Shown here: piece by piece, positions 7,258 to 15,527 of the stretch
How the letters are laid out: each line of letters begins with the position of its first letter
Position numbering within the stretch: position 1 is the first letter of the stretch
Origin: Phelpsiimicrobium sp043802125
GTDB lineage: Bacteria; Omnitrophota; Gorgyraeia; Velamenicoccales; Velamenicoccaceae
Length of the DNA stretch: 25,925 nucleotides
NCBI GenBank assembly: GCA_043802125.1
Contig: JAZDLG010000004.1
Span: 1-25,925 of the forward strand
Direction of reading: 5' to 3'
Notes under the pieces: generated by a model
The model's input: only the letters and a program-made list of their open reading frames with translations
What the model was told of the DNA's origin: nothing
Database searches by the model: none
Translations under genes and position numbers: made by a program

Positions 7258-7722
7258 ATGATAGAAAAAACAGTCGCGCGCATCCTCACTCAAAAGAAAC
7301 TGACACTGGCATTAGCCGAATCCTGCACAGGCGGCCTGGTAGCCGACTCCCTGACCAATATTCCTGGAAGTTCAAAATATTTTACTTTAGGTATCGTCGC
7401 ATATTCTAATAAGGCAAAGATCAAGCTGTTGAATGTCCCCGGCGAAGTCTTAAGGCAACACGGCGCCGTATCAAAAGAAACCGCGCTCCTGCTTGCCCGA
7501 AATGTCAAACGATTAGGGCAGGCTGACGTAGGCCTAGGCATAACAGGCATCGCGGGCCCTTCTGGTGCTACGTCCTCAAAGCCCGTGGGTATTGTCTTTA
7601 TAGCTGTGTCTCTCGGCCGCCACAACTACTTTAAAAAATTTAACTTTTCTGGAACCAGGCTAAAGATCAAACACTTGGCCAAAGACGCTGCCCTTGCGTT
7701 ACTGTTAGAATGCCTCTCCTAG
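7258..7722 (+). CDS. pncC: nicotinamide-nucleotide amidase (CinA C-terminal domain protein)
   Basis: A stand-alone CinA C-terminal domain of 154 residues that deamidates nicotinamide mononucleotide in NAD salvage. Family blocks are LALAESCTGGLVADSLTNIPGSS (near 17-39), GIVAYSN, GAVSKETA and GITGIAGPSGATSSKPVG (near 98-115). The serine of ESCTGG is the catalytic nucleophile in the family. The N-terminal CinA (molybdopterin-like) domain is absent, as in the short PncC form. A TTG-start extension to 7240 would lie within the promoter, so the ATG at 7258 is preferred; ATG at 7252 is possible. The last 13 nt overlap thpR. Confidence 0.92.
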   Translation: MIEKTVARILTQKKLTLALAESCTGGLVADSLTNIPGSSKYFTLGIVAYSNKAKIKLLNVPGEVLRQHGAVSKETALLLARNVKRLGQADVGLGITGIAGPSGATSSKPVGIVFIAVSLGRHNYFKKFNFSGTRLKIKHLAKDAALALLLECLS

Positions 7723-8270
7723 AACAAAAAAGATTATTTATCGCAATAGAACTTCCGCCTGACGTAAAGAAGCGCCTCCAGTCCATGCAAAATGAACTAA
7801 AAAAATACGGCCCTGACATCAAATGGGTTGAACCTGAAAATATCCATTTAACCTTGAAATTCTTAGGGGGAGTAAGAGTAGAAGATGCGGAAAAAATCGG
7901 AGAGCTTTTAGGAAAAGACTTCTCCTCAAAAAAAAGCTACAAGGTTACATTGTATCGCCTGGGATGTTTTCCTTCGCTGCGGGCGCCGCGGATCTTATGG
8001 GCGGGTTTTGAAGATAAACAAAACAACTCAAAAAAAATAGCCCGCCTTCTAGGCGGTTCCTTAAATGATAAGGAATTCCAACTTCACGCGACACTCGGGC
8101 GTTTTCGCTCTCCGCGCAATAAGATCGCGTTAATTGAAAAAATTGAAGAAATAAACCGCGGTTTTAAGCCGTATGACCTCTACGTAGATAATATAACCCT
8201 CTTTGAAAGCAAACTCTCTCCCAAAGGCCCTGCCTACTCAATTCTTCGCAGTATTAAATTTTTAAGGTAA
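7710..8270 (+). CDS. thpR: RNA 2',3'-cyclic phosphodiesterase (2H family, ThpR/LigT)
   Basis: A 186-residue 2H phosphoesterase with the two catalytic HxTx motifs, IHLTLKFLG (H46, T48) and LHATLGRF (H126, T128). It opens with RLFIAIELPPDVKKRL, typical of the family. It opens 2',3'-cyclic phosphates on RNA ends to 2'-phosphates. Its start lies inside pncC, so the two are cotranslated. pncC-thpR neighbours are frequent, often near recA. Here the plus-strand run ends after this gene. Confidence 0.94.
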   Translation: MPLLEQKRLFIAIELPPDVKKRLQSMQNELKKYGPDIKWVEPENIHLTLKFLGGVRVEDAEKIGELLGKDFSSKKSYKVTLYRLGCFPSLRAPRILWAGFEDKQNNSKKIARLLGGSLNDKEFQLHATLGRFRSPRNKIALIEKIEEINRGFKPYDLYVDNITLFESKLSPKGPAYSILRSIKFLR

Positions 8271-8274
8271 AACA

Positions 8275-8362
8275 CAAGATAGATCCCGATGACTAAGCGC
8301 TTCGCAGTCACGGGATAAATTCCGGCATGCAAGTTATGTCACATACTACGTTCCATATCTTG
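8275..8362. repeat. nested inverted repeat between convergent genes
   Basis: Outer arms CAAGATA (8275-8281) and TATCTTG (8356-8362) enclose an inner stem, ATCCCG-A-TGACT...AGTCACGGGAT (8283-8316), topped by GCG-CTT-CGC. It fills the gap between thpR and the convergent MshEN-like gene. No T-run flanks it on either strand, so terminator function is uncertain. Confidence 0.45.
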
Positions 8363-8371
8363 CGCCGTCAT

Positions 8372-8959
8372 TTATTCCAGGAAAGACAAAAGGTCTGATT
8401 TTGAAGCGAGGACGAATTTGATATACATGCCGGACAAAAACCTTAAGTCGGACTCCGCGATAAAATCTTCCGGGTTTGACGTCGCAACTACAAGCATGTT
8501 ATCTTCTACATTGACAGGAAAGACGCAATACTTCTTCAAAGCATCCAGGGGTATTTTGGAAACAGCCTCCGGATTGATTTCATAATTGGACAGCTTCACA
8601 TAAGGGATAGCATACTGCTTAGACAACCCCTCCATCAGATCAGACTCCTTCACAAAACCCTTGTCAATAAGGATCTCACCCACGGATTTTGACGAGTTCT
8701 TCTGCTCCTCAAAAGACTGCAATAGCTGGTCAAAAGTGATTAAGCCTTTATTGATGAGGATCTCTCCCAGCTTTGAGCCGTATTGGCGCGCCAGAGCGGC
8801 ATCAAGTTTTTCTTTAGTCGTATAACCTTGCTGGACTATGATCTCGCCTAAAAGTTTTCTTTCCCTATTCTGGGTTTGTAACGCCTCAAGGAGCTGGCTC
8901 TCGGTTAGCAGGCCGTTCTCCACCAGCATCTCGCCTAACTTTCGCGGGACTTTCATCAT
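8372..8959 (-). CDS. MshEN/GspE-N-terminal-like protein with repeated LGE-LI-G motifs
   Basis: A 195-residue soluble protein. The first about 110 residues hold three copies of one short helical unit: LGEMLVENGLLTESQLLEAL (8-27), LGEIIVQQGYTTKEKLDAAL and, after QYGSK, LGEILINKGLITFDQLLQSF; a fourth reads VGEILIDKGFVKESDLMEGL. After that comes YAIPYVKLSNYEINPEAVSKIP...KYCVFPVNVEDN..VVATSNPEDF, the GspE/PilB N-terminal (MshEN, T2SSE_N) domain. MshEN domains of pilus and secretion ATPases bind c-di-GMP in some family members. Here the domain is a separate gene, 19 nt downstream of the ATPase gene. Function inferred: regulatory or scaffold subunit of the adjacent ATPase. Confidence 0.85.
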   Translation of the reverse strand: MMKVPRKLGEMLVENGLLTESQLLEALQTQNRERKLLGEIIVQQGYTTKEKLDAALARQYGSKLGEILINKGLITFDQLLQSFEEQKNSSKSVGEILIDKGFVKESDLMEGLSKQYAIPYVKLSNYEINPEAVSKIPLDALKKYCVFPVNVEDNMLVVATSNPEDFIAESDLRFLSGMYIKFVLASKSDLLSFLE

Positions 8960-8978
8960 TAGATCCTTCTTTTAAACA

Positions 8979-10103
8979 CTATTGCAACGCAAGAACGCGG
9001 TCTATCTCCTCTTGGGTAGTTAAGCCTGAAGCCAGCAGAGGCTCAAGCGACTTTGAAAAAGGTATCATGCCCTGCTCTATGGCCGCGGCCTTCAATTCCT
9101 CGGCAGATGCCCTTTTTAAAATGAGTGCCCTCATTATATCACTTATCTTTAAAATTTCAAATATACCCGTTCTTTTTCTAAAACCCATATTGGAGCATTG
9201 CTGGCATCCGCGGCCCTTGCAGACCTTGCATACCATCCTGACCAACCTCTGCGAGACAACGCCAGTCAATGCGGTGGCGATAAAGAACGGTTCAACGCCC
9301 ATATCCAATAACCTGACGATAGTATTGATGGCATCCCTGGAATGAAGCGTGGAGAACACCATGGAACCCGAAAGCGCGGCCTGAAGCGCCGTGCGCACGG
9401 TCTCTGCGTCGCGCATTTCTCCTACGGCAATAACGTTAGGGTCCTGGCGCATGATCGCCCTTAATCCGGTGACGAAAGTCATGCCGAACTCATGATCTAC
9501 GGCTATTTGATTGATCCCTAAAAACTTGACTTCCACGGGGTCTTCTATAGTGCATATATTTTTTTCCCTGGTATAGATATGTTGCAGGATGGAATAAAGG
9601 GTCGTGGTCTTACCGGATCCGGTCGGGCCGGTGATGACAAGAAAACCCTCGGGCTTATAGATCATAGAATCCAAAAACTCCAGTACTTCTTTTGACATGC
9701 CCAGGTCGGAAAGATTCATACAATACTTATTGCGGTCCATCAGCCTCATTACTACCTTCTCTCCCAAAAGCGTAGGCATGGTAGCCGCGCGCACGTCATA
9801 CTCGGTATTATCAAACATAAAAGTAAAACGGCCGTCCTGCTGATTGCGCCTCTTCGTAGGATCCATTGAAGCCATGATCTTGATGGCGTTAACTACGGAA
9901 GAAAGGCTCGTCTTATCTTCCACGAGATGCTCAACGTCTTTTAAGATACCGTCTACCCTGAAACGTATGACTATTTCCTCTTTGCCGGCTGAAGCAAACG
10001 GCTCCCAATGTATGTCCGTAGCCCGCTCCTTTATGCCCTTGCGGATCGTATCATATATCATATCCAGCGATTCCTGCCTTACTTCTGCCCTGCGTTCAGC
10101 CAT
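8979..10103 (-). CDS. GspE/PilB-type secretion or pilus assembly ATPase lacking its N-terminal domain
   Basis: A 374-residue hexameric-type ATPase of the type II secretion/type IV pilus family. In order: ATDIHWEP (28-35), DGRFTFMFDNTEYDVRAATMP, Walker A GPTGSGKTT (159-167), Asp box TIEDPVEV (185-192), Walker B region IAVGEMRDAET (225-235), His box STLHSRDA (251-258) and a four-Cys cluster CKVCKGRGCQQC near 295-306. The cluster and FRKRTGIFEIL are PilB/GspE-like rather than PilT-like. Full PilB/GspE proteins have about 500-570 residues; the missing N-terminal domain seems to be the next gene. AGGAGC precedes the ATG. No pilin, secretin or platform gene is nearby. Confidence 0.93.
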   Translation of the reverse strand: MAERRAEVRQESLDMIYDTIRKGIKERATDIHWEPFASAGKEEIVIRFRVDGILKDVEHLVEDKTSLSSVVNAIKIMASMDPTKRRNQQDGRFTFMFDNTEYDVRAATMPTLLGEKVVMRLMDRNKYCMNLSDLGMSKEVLEFLDSMIYKPEGFLVITGPTGSGKTTTLYSILQHIYTREKNICTIEDPVEVKFLGINQIAVDHEFGMTFVTGLRAIMRQDPNVIAVGEMRDAETVRTALQAALSGSMVFSTLHSRDAINTIVRLLDMGVEPFFIATALTGVVSQRLVRMVCKVCKGRGCQQCSNMGFRKRTGIFEILKISDIMRALILKRASAEELKAAAIEQGMIPFSKSLEPLLASGLTTQEEIDRVLALQ

Positions 10104-10146
10104 ATTAGCTCCTATGTGTTCAATCTATTCTATATAAAAAAAGCTC

Positions 10147-10599
10147 TTAATGCAAAATATTTAATTTTAACATGCCTTGTAAAATAAGGTTGGCGTAAAG
10201 GCCGCAGAGCAGGTCGTCTGACATGATGCCAAAGCTCCCGCGAAGGCCTTCAAGCCTTCTCACCGGAAAAGGTTTAAATATATCCAAAACACGATAAAGA
10301 ACAAAACCTGCCAAAAGGTTTAGCGCATGTACCGGTACCATAAAAAAAACGATAAAAATACCGGCAGCCTCATCAATGACGACCTGCCCGGGGTCCTTCT
10401 TACCAAATACCTTCTCAGCGCGCCCGGCTGAAAAAAAACCAAGCCCGGCGATAAGCGCGAACAAGGCCGCGCAAACTAAAGGGGTATCCTTTACGCTTAA
10501 AAAAACAAGAAGCCCGGCGAAACTACCCATGGTGCCGGGAGCGAACGGTATCATGCCGACATAGAAAAAAGTAGAAAAAAGCTTGATCAAGCGCTCCAT
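10147..10599 (-). CDS. pgpA: phosphatidylglycerophosphatase A
   Basis: A 150-residue membrane phosphatase that dephosphorylates phosphatidylglycerol phosphate. Family blocks are PFAPGTMGSFAG (18-29), KKDPGQVVIDEAAG (67-80), DIFKPFPVRRLE (106-117) and a C-terminal DDLLCGLYANL. Several hydrophobic segments are visible. Its ATG overlaps the pgsA TGA by one base (TGATG) behind an AGGAGC site. It acts directly on the product of PgsA. Confidence 0.95.
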   Translation of the reverse strand: MERLIKLFSTFFYVGMIPFAPGTMGSFAGLLVFLSVKDTPLVCAALFALIAGLGFFSAGRAEKVFGKKDPGQVVIDEAAGIFIVFFMVPVHALNLLAGFVLYRVLDIFKPFPVRRLEGLRGSFGIMSDDLLCGLYANLILQGMLKLNILH

Positions 10600-11177
10600 C
10601 AGAGGCTCCTAATAAACTTCCTATTCTGCCACAAATAGCTCCATCCGGAATAAAGAGTAAGAATAACGGTGATACTCATAAGCACAAAGATACCGGATCT
10701 AAAACCACCTTGAAATCTTTCATCCCAGAAAGAAAAAGAAACGGCTGATTCCCGGATGACAAGAAAAATAAGGATAAAAAATATAGTCACCATCTGAGAA
10801 ACGGTCTTATGTTTGCCTGCGGACTCAGCAGCCAGCACAACACCCTTTCTGACAGCGAATAGGCGCATTCCTGTTAACAAAAATTCTCTTATGATAACAA
10901 GCACGACCATCCAGGCGGGTACCAGCTGGAGCTGCACAAAAGACAAGAAAGCGCCTAAGACCAGTACTTTATCGGCTACCGGGTCCATTATCTTTCCAAA
11001 ATCAGATATCTCATTCCTCTTTCTGGCAAACCAACCATCCAAAAAATCAGTAAGGCATGCTAAAAGAAAAATTATGAAAGCGCATGTTTTTGGAATGACC
11101 CCATCTAAAAAAATAAACGCCATCATTAAAAAAGTCAGCCCTATGCGCGAAAGTGTCAACTTGTTTGACAGATTCAT
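10599..11177 (-). CDS. pgsA: CDP-diacylglycerol--glycerol-3-phosphate 3-phosphatidyltransferase
   Basis: An integral membrane enzyme (192 residues) making phosphatidylglycerol phosphate. The complete CDP-alcohol phosphotransferase signature is present: D44, D47-G48, A51-R52, G61, D65 and D69 in TDFLDGWFAR...GKIMDPVADK. NLSNKLTLSRIGL is the usual N-terminus. It overlaps rimO by 4 nt (ATGA) and pgpA by 1 nt. Together with pgpA it completes phosphatidylglycerol synthesis. Confidence 0.95.
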   Translation of the reverse strand: MNLSNKLTLSRIGLTFLMMAFIFLDGVIPKTCAFIIFLLACLTDFLDGWFARKRNEISDFGKIMDPVADKVLVLGAFLSFVQLQLVPAWMVVLVIIREFLLTGMRLFAVRKGVVLAAESAGKHKTVSQMVTIFFILIFLVIRESAVSFSFWDERFQGGFRSGIFVLMSITVILTLYSGWSYLWQNRKFIRSL

Positions 11178-12472
11178 ACCTCTACCTCACCCTCCAAATC
11201 GTATTCATGAGTACCGGTGATCCGGCACCTGACAATATGGCCCGGCCTTAAATATTTAGCGGATTTTAAATAAACGACGCCATCCACCTCCGGCGCGTCG
11301 CGTTTCGTACGGCCTACGTAAATGCCGGATCCGGAGCTATTCTCTTCATCCACCATAACGTTAACAGTCCGGTCCAATGTCTTATAAAGTAATTTTCCCG
11401 ATATATCCTTTTGTAATGACATAAGGATATTATACCTATCTTCTTTGACCTCGTCTTTGTGTTGTCCTTTAAAATCGTATGCGATTGTACCTTCCTCGCG
11501 GGAATACTTAAATGCGCCGAGTTTATCAAACTCTGTTACCTTGACAAAATCCAGCAACTCCCGGAATTCTTTGTTTGTCTCGGACGGAAAACCCACGATG
11601 AGCGACGTCCTCAATGCGACACCCGGGATGCGGACTCTTAATTTAGAGATGAGGTCAAGGATCGCTTGTTTGCTCACCCCGCGGTTCATCAATTTAAGCA
11701 GCCTTTCATTGATATGCTGAAGAGGCAGGTCAACATAAGGACAGATGCGGCTTTTGCCGGAAAAAAGCTCCAAGAGTTCATCCGTCATGCGGTTAGGATG
11801 AAGATACAAAAGCCTGATCCACGGTATGCGGCTTGACTTTAATATCTTTTTAAGCAAAGATGCCAGAGAAGCTTTGGGGCCATTTTTACGGCATAGGTCT
11901 GCGCCGAAAAGAGTGACATCCTGTCCGACGATGTCAAGTTCCCGGACTCCGCTTTCTTCAAGCCGCCTTACCTCTTTTAGGATATCAGCTTCACTCCTGC
12001 TCCTTAAAGGGCCTTTGATCAAAGGGATGGAACAATAGCTGCAGCGATTGGCGCAGCCCTCCGCTATCTTAATATACGCGTAGTGAGCGGGCGTCAATCG
12101 CGCCGCCGCGTTAAAACGCCTTTTAAGATGTGAGACACCAACGAACCCGTCAACTTCCTTAAAATTATCTTTAAGCTCTTTTAAATAACGCTCTACCAGG
12201 CAGCCATGCACTACGATTTTTTTTATCTTACCGTTTTTCTTAAGTTCAATAAGGTCTATGATGGCCTCTATGGACTCTTCTTTGGCCTCTTTGGTAAAAG
12301 CGCAGGTATTTACCAAGATCGTCGTGGCCTTATGGGGAGCGGTTATCTTAGCCCCCTGCGCCAACACCCCGGACAATATAGCCTCGGAATCTACCGTGTT
12401 CCTCGCGCAGCCCAGCGTCACCATACCGACCCGTTCGCCGCAAAATTCTTTTCTTCCTTTTTGTTTTCTCAT
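11174..12472 (-). CDS. rimO: ribosomal protein uS12 (Asp) methylthiotransferase RimO
   Basis: A 432-residue radical SAM methylthiotransferase. The N-terminal UPF0004 domain holds cluster cysteines C22 (LGCARNTVDSE), C57 (VNTCAF) and C91 (HGCLVERY). The radical SAM triad is C140, C144 and C147 in EGCANRCSYCSIP. A TRAM domain closes the protein. LGCxxNxVDSE and CSIPLIKGPLRSR are RimO-like rather than MiaB-like. No Shine-Dalgarno is visible before the ATG at 12472. Met17 (MVTLGCARN) is an alternative that would match shorter RimO proteins. The stop overlaps pgsA. Confidence 0.95.
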   Translation of the reverse strand: MRKQKGRKEFCGERVGMVTLGCARNTVDSEAILSGVLAQGAKITAPHKATTILVNTCAFTKEAKEESIEAIIDLIELKKNGKIKKIVVHGCLVERYLKELKDNFKEVDGFVGVSHLKRRFNAAARLTPAHYAYIKIAEGCANRCSYCSIPLIKGPLRSRSEADILKEVRRLEESGVRELDIVGQDVTLFGADLCRKNGPKASLASLLKKILKSSRIPWIRLLYLHPNRMTDELLELFSGKSRICPYVDLPLQHINERLLKLMNRGVSKQAILDLISKLRVRIPGVALRTSLIVGFPSETNKEFRELLDFVKVTEFDKLGAFKYSREEGTIAYDFKGQHKDEVKEDRYNILMSLQKDISGKLLYKTLDRTVNVMVDEENSSGSGIYVGRTKRDAPEVDGVVYLKSAKYLRPGHIVRCRITGTHEYDLEGEVEV

Positions 12473-12501
12473 ATTATTTTGCTCAAACGAGGTAGGATGT
12501 G

Positions 12502-13344
12502 TTATCCGCGGATAGAAAGCCCGGCCCTTGTCACAACGACGTGCCTTAACGTCTGACCGGGCCTGCCTATCTTCTGCAGTGGCCTTCCGTTGAGCTCAAA
12601 CTGGACAGCGCCTGCGTTACCTAACCACAACTCAATTTTCTCATAGGCCTGCCAGCTCTCCGAGCTCCCCTTTGCCAGAACGTTTTGAAAAATTACCTTG
12701 CCGTCAACTTTCACCTGAAGCCAACATTTGTCCTTAGCTCTGATGACAAGAACGATCTTCTTCTGAATCTTTTCATCCGGAGGATTAGAAATAGGCTCTT
12801 TTTTGACGACCGCCGGTTTATCCACCGGTTGAGTCACAGGAACAGAGACCGGCGCAGGCCGCTTCACCTCAGCCTTTTTAGCGGCTCCTTGAGCCGCTAC
12901 TTGAGTGGTTACTTGAGCCGCTCTTGGCCGCGCCGCATGGCGCTTTACAAATTTAACGATTAATGCGATCGCGATAAACACCAAAACAACGACGATGAAG
13001 ATCTTGCAGTTTTTTAAGAATAAAATGTCTGCGCGCAGCTTTCGCGTCGGGTAGCGCTCAGGAGATATTGCCCTACGTAGATCCCCGGCCTCTGGCTGCC
13101 CCGTGGCCTGGCGGAAACGGCGCAAGACGTCTTCTTTATCAACCCCGAGATAATCGGCATATAATCTCAAAAAGCTCTTGACGTACACAGCGCCGAGAGA
13201 TGCCACATCATCATTTTCAATGGCCTTTAGGATATTAATGTGAATACGCGTATGCTTGCTCGCCTCCTCAAGGCTGATATGCTTATTGGCGCGCGCTTCT
13301 TTTAAAATAAAACCGAAACTCTTTTCTATATTATTCTCCGGCAT
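12502..13344 (-). CDS. RodZ-like protein (HTH, transmembrane segment, DUF4115-type C-terminal domain)
   Basis: A 280-residue single-pass membrane protein with RodZ architecture. A cytoplasmic Xre-like helix-turn-helix covers about 8-75 (FILKEARANKHISLEEASKH, YVKSFLRLYADYLGVD). One transmembrane helix lies at about 113-132. An Ala/Pro/Val/Lys-rich linker follows to about 195. A beta-rich C-terminal domain runs from IVLVIRAKDKCWLQVKVDG to the end. RodZ links MreB to the elongation machinery and helps set rod shape; that role is inferred from the family. It lies 4 nt after ftsK and 29 nt before rimO. Confidence 0.88.
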   Translation of the reverse strand: MPENNIEKSFGFILKEARANKHISLEEASKHTRIHINILKAIENDDVASLGAVYVKSFLRLYADYLGVDKEDVLRRFRQATGQPEAGDLRRAISPERYPTRKLRADILFLKNCKIFIVVVLVFIAIALIVKFVKRHAARPRAAQVTTQVAAQGAAKKAEVKRPAPVSVPVTQPVDKPAVVKKEPISNPPDEKIQKKIVLVIRAKDKCWLQVKVDGKVIFQNVLAKGSSESWQAYEKIELWLGNAGAVQFELNGRPLQKIGRPGQTLRHVVVTRAGLSIRG

Positions 13345-13348
13345 CTTG

Positions 13349-15514
13349 CTATACCACCTGGCCTTTCTTCATCTCGTCCTTAAACCACTGCTCGCGGTCC
13401 ACAAGTATCTCTCGCGGTTTACTTCCGCGGTATGGGCCGACTAAGCCTTTGTCCTGCATCATATCAATAAGCCGCGCCGCGCGGGTATAACCCAACCGTA
13501 AGCGCCGCTGCAAAATAGACACAGAGGCCTGCCCTGTTTCAATGATCAACTTAGCGGCAGTTTCATAAAGTTCGTCCTTCTCCATGATAGCGCCGAGCTG
13601 GGACTGTTCCTGTTGCTTTAAAATACTCTCGTCATATACCGGTTCAACTTGCTCACGGATAAATCGCAGGACGTTTTCGATCTCGCTGTCTTTGACGTAG
13701 GAACTTTGCGCCCTGACAGGTTTGGCCTGGCCCGGTTGTAAAAACAAAAGGTCGCCTCTGCCTAATAATTTATCCGCTCCGTTCATGTCCAAGACCGTCC
13801 TTGAATCCACCTTAGAAGCTACTTTAAAAGATATGCGCGCGGGAAAATTGGCCTTGATTATACCGGTGATAACGTCTACAGATGGGCGCTGCGTGGCTAA
13901 AACAAGGTGGATGCCTACTGCGCGCGATAATTGCGCCAGGCGCGCGATAGCGCTCTCCACCTGATCCCTGACCATCATCATCAGATCAGCCAACTCGTCA
14001 ATAACGACAACTATATAAGGTAATTTCTGTTTTTTTTGATTATAGGCTTCTATATTCCTGCAGCCTTCTTTAGCAAGCAGGCGATAACGCTCGTCCATCT
14101 CCGACGTCACCCACGCCAGGGCCGAAGCCACTTTTTTGGGGTCTGTCACGACAGGGCACAAAAGATGAGGCAGGCCGTTATAAGGAGCCAACTCCACCAT
14201 CTTCGGGTCAACCATTAAAAATTTTACGTCATTTGGCGTGGCGTTAAAAAGCATGGATAGAATAATACCGTTGACGCATACTGTTTTACCGGAACCGGTA
14301 GTACCTGCTATCAAAAGATGCGGCATCTCTCCCAGATCCGCTATGATAGGCTTACCGCCGATATCCTTGCCTAAAGCAAGCGTTAATTTTGACTTGCTAT
14401 TCCTGAAATCATCACAGGCAAGGACCTCTTTTAAAAAAACTATGCTCGTCTGGATATTGGGGACCTCTACCCCCACCCTGTTCTTCCCGGGGATCGGTGC
14501 CACGATACGCACTGAGGTAGCTTTCATGGTAAGGGCGATATCATCGGCGAGACTCACGATCCTCTGGACTTTGACACCGGGCGCGGGTTCAAGCTCGTAC
14601 CTTGTTATGACCGGCCCACGCTCAATATCAGCCACGCGAACAGCTATCCCGAAATCATTCAATGTATCTTCTAAAATTTTGGCATTTTCGGTCAGGTCAT
14701 CTTTGATCTGGCGCATGGAAAGCGGCGGCGGAGAATCAAGCAGGTCAAGCGACGGGAGCACATAATCCTCGTCAGAGGTCTCGCGCACAGGCGCCTTCTC
14801 ATTAACAGCGGCATCTTTAGGCTTATCTATTTTTATTTTGAGAGGGCCCGTTTCAAGTATTTTCTTGGGCTTGACCACCTCGTGATCGGATGAGGGTTCC
14901 CGGGCCTGAAGGGGTTTAATGACCTTAGCCTCGGGACGCGCGATCTTTCGCGGTAACGCGGATAACATTGCTTTTAAACTAAACTTCTCTTTTATGTTCT
15001 CAAAGAAACCAGCTAAAAATGGAAATATCAAGATCTCGCCTATCAAAGGCAGCGAAAGTAATCCCAACATGAGAAGTATGACATAAGTGCCGGTCCTGCC
15101 GAAATAATGGGATAGAAAATCAGAAAATACAAGGCCGACGATACCGCCGCGCCTGAACCTAACTGTCTGCTGTGTTGTAAAAAACATGGCCAGAAATGAA
15201 CTCAACGCGACCGTCAGGATAAAGAGCCCTAATATTTTTATGATATTAGCCCTTATCTTTTCGGCCCTGACAAATTTTAAACCCCACAAAAATAAAAAGC
15301 TAGGGAATAAATAGGATGCCCAGCCGAATACAAAAAAGAACATGCCCGAAAGATAAGCGCCGAAAACATTGATAAGGTTTTTTGGGGGTGTGTTGGGATG
15401 CGACGTGTAAAACGACAGGTCTGCGGAATTGTAGGAAAAAAAACTTAAAAAAACCAGGACGGTGATGGCAAAAATGAATATGCCGATGATCTCTAAAACA
15501 TATTCCTTCTTCAT
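13349..15514 (-). CDS. ftsK: DNA translocase FtsK/SpoIIIE
   Basis: A 721-residue translocase that pumps chromosome DNA through the division septum. Four hydrophobic membrane segments occupy about 8-28, 54-78, 90-112 and 143-170. A charged linker of about 180-245 follows. The motor has the alpha region (PVITRYELEPAPGVKV), Walker A AGTTGSGKTV (403-412) and Walker B IVVVIDELADL (501-511). The C-terminal gamma winged helix covers about 655-710 (ASVSILQRRLRLGYTRAARL) and reads KOPS-type polarity sequences in the family. The linker is short, SpoIIIE-like. It lies 13 nt after pnp. Confidence 0.97.
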   Translation of the reverse strand: MKKEYVLEIIGIFIFAITVLVFLSFFSYNSADLSFYTSHPNTPPKNLINVFGAYLSGMFFFVFGWASYLFPSFLFLWGLKFVRAEKIRANIIKILGLFILTVALSSFLAMFFTTQQTVRFRRGGIVGLVFSDFLSHYFGRTGTYVILLMLGLLSLPLIGEILIFPFLAGFFENIKEKFSLKAMLSALPRKIARPEAKVIKPLQAREPSSDHEVVKPKKILETGPLKIKIDKPKDAAVNEKAPVRETSDEDYVLPSLDLLDSPPPLSMRQIKDDLTENAKILEDTLNDFGIAVRVADIERGPVITRYELEPAPGVKVQRIVSLADDIALTMKATSVRIVAPIPGKNRVGVEVPNIQTSIVFLKEVLACDDFRNSKSKLTLALGKDIGGKPIIADLGEMPHLLIAGTTGSGKTVCVNGIILSMLFNATPNDVKFLMVDPKMVELAPYNGLPHLLCPVVTDPKKVASALAWVTSEMDERYRLLAKEGCRNIEAYNQKKQKLPYIVVVIDELADLMMMVRDQVESAIARLAQLSRAVGIHLVLATQRPSVDVITGIIKANFPARISFKVASKVDSRTVLDMNGADKLLGRGDLLFLQPGQAKPVRAQSSYVKDSEIENVLRFIREQVEPVYDESILKQQEQSQLGAIMEKDELYETAAKLIIETGQASVSILQRRLRLGYTRAARLIDMMQDKGLVGPYRGSKPREILVDREQWFKDEMKKGQVV

Positions 15515-15527
15515 CGGTAGGATAGCT

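Noticed and set aside
10130..10146. T-run after pgpA as a terminator
   Set aside because: The minus strand has T7 near 10135-10141 but no stem before it.
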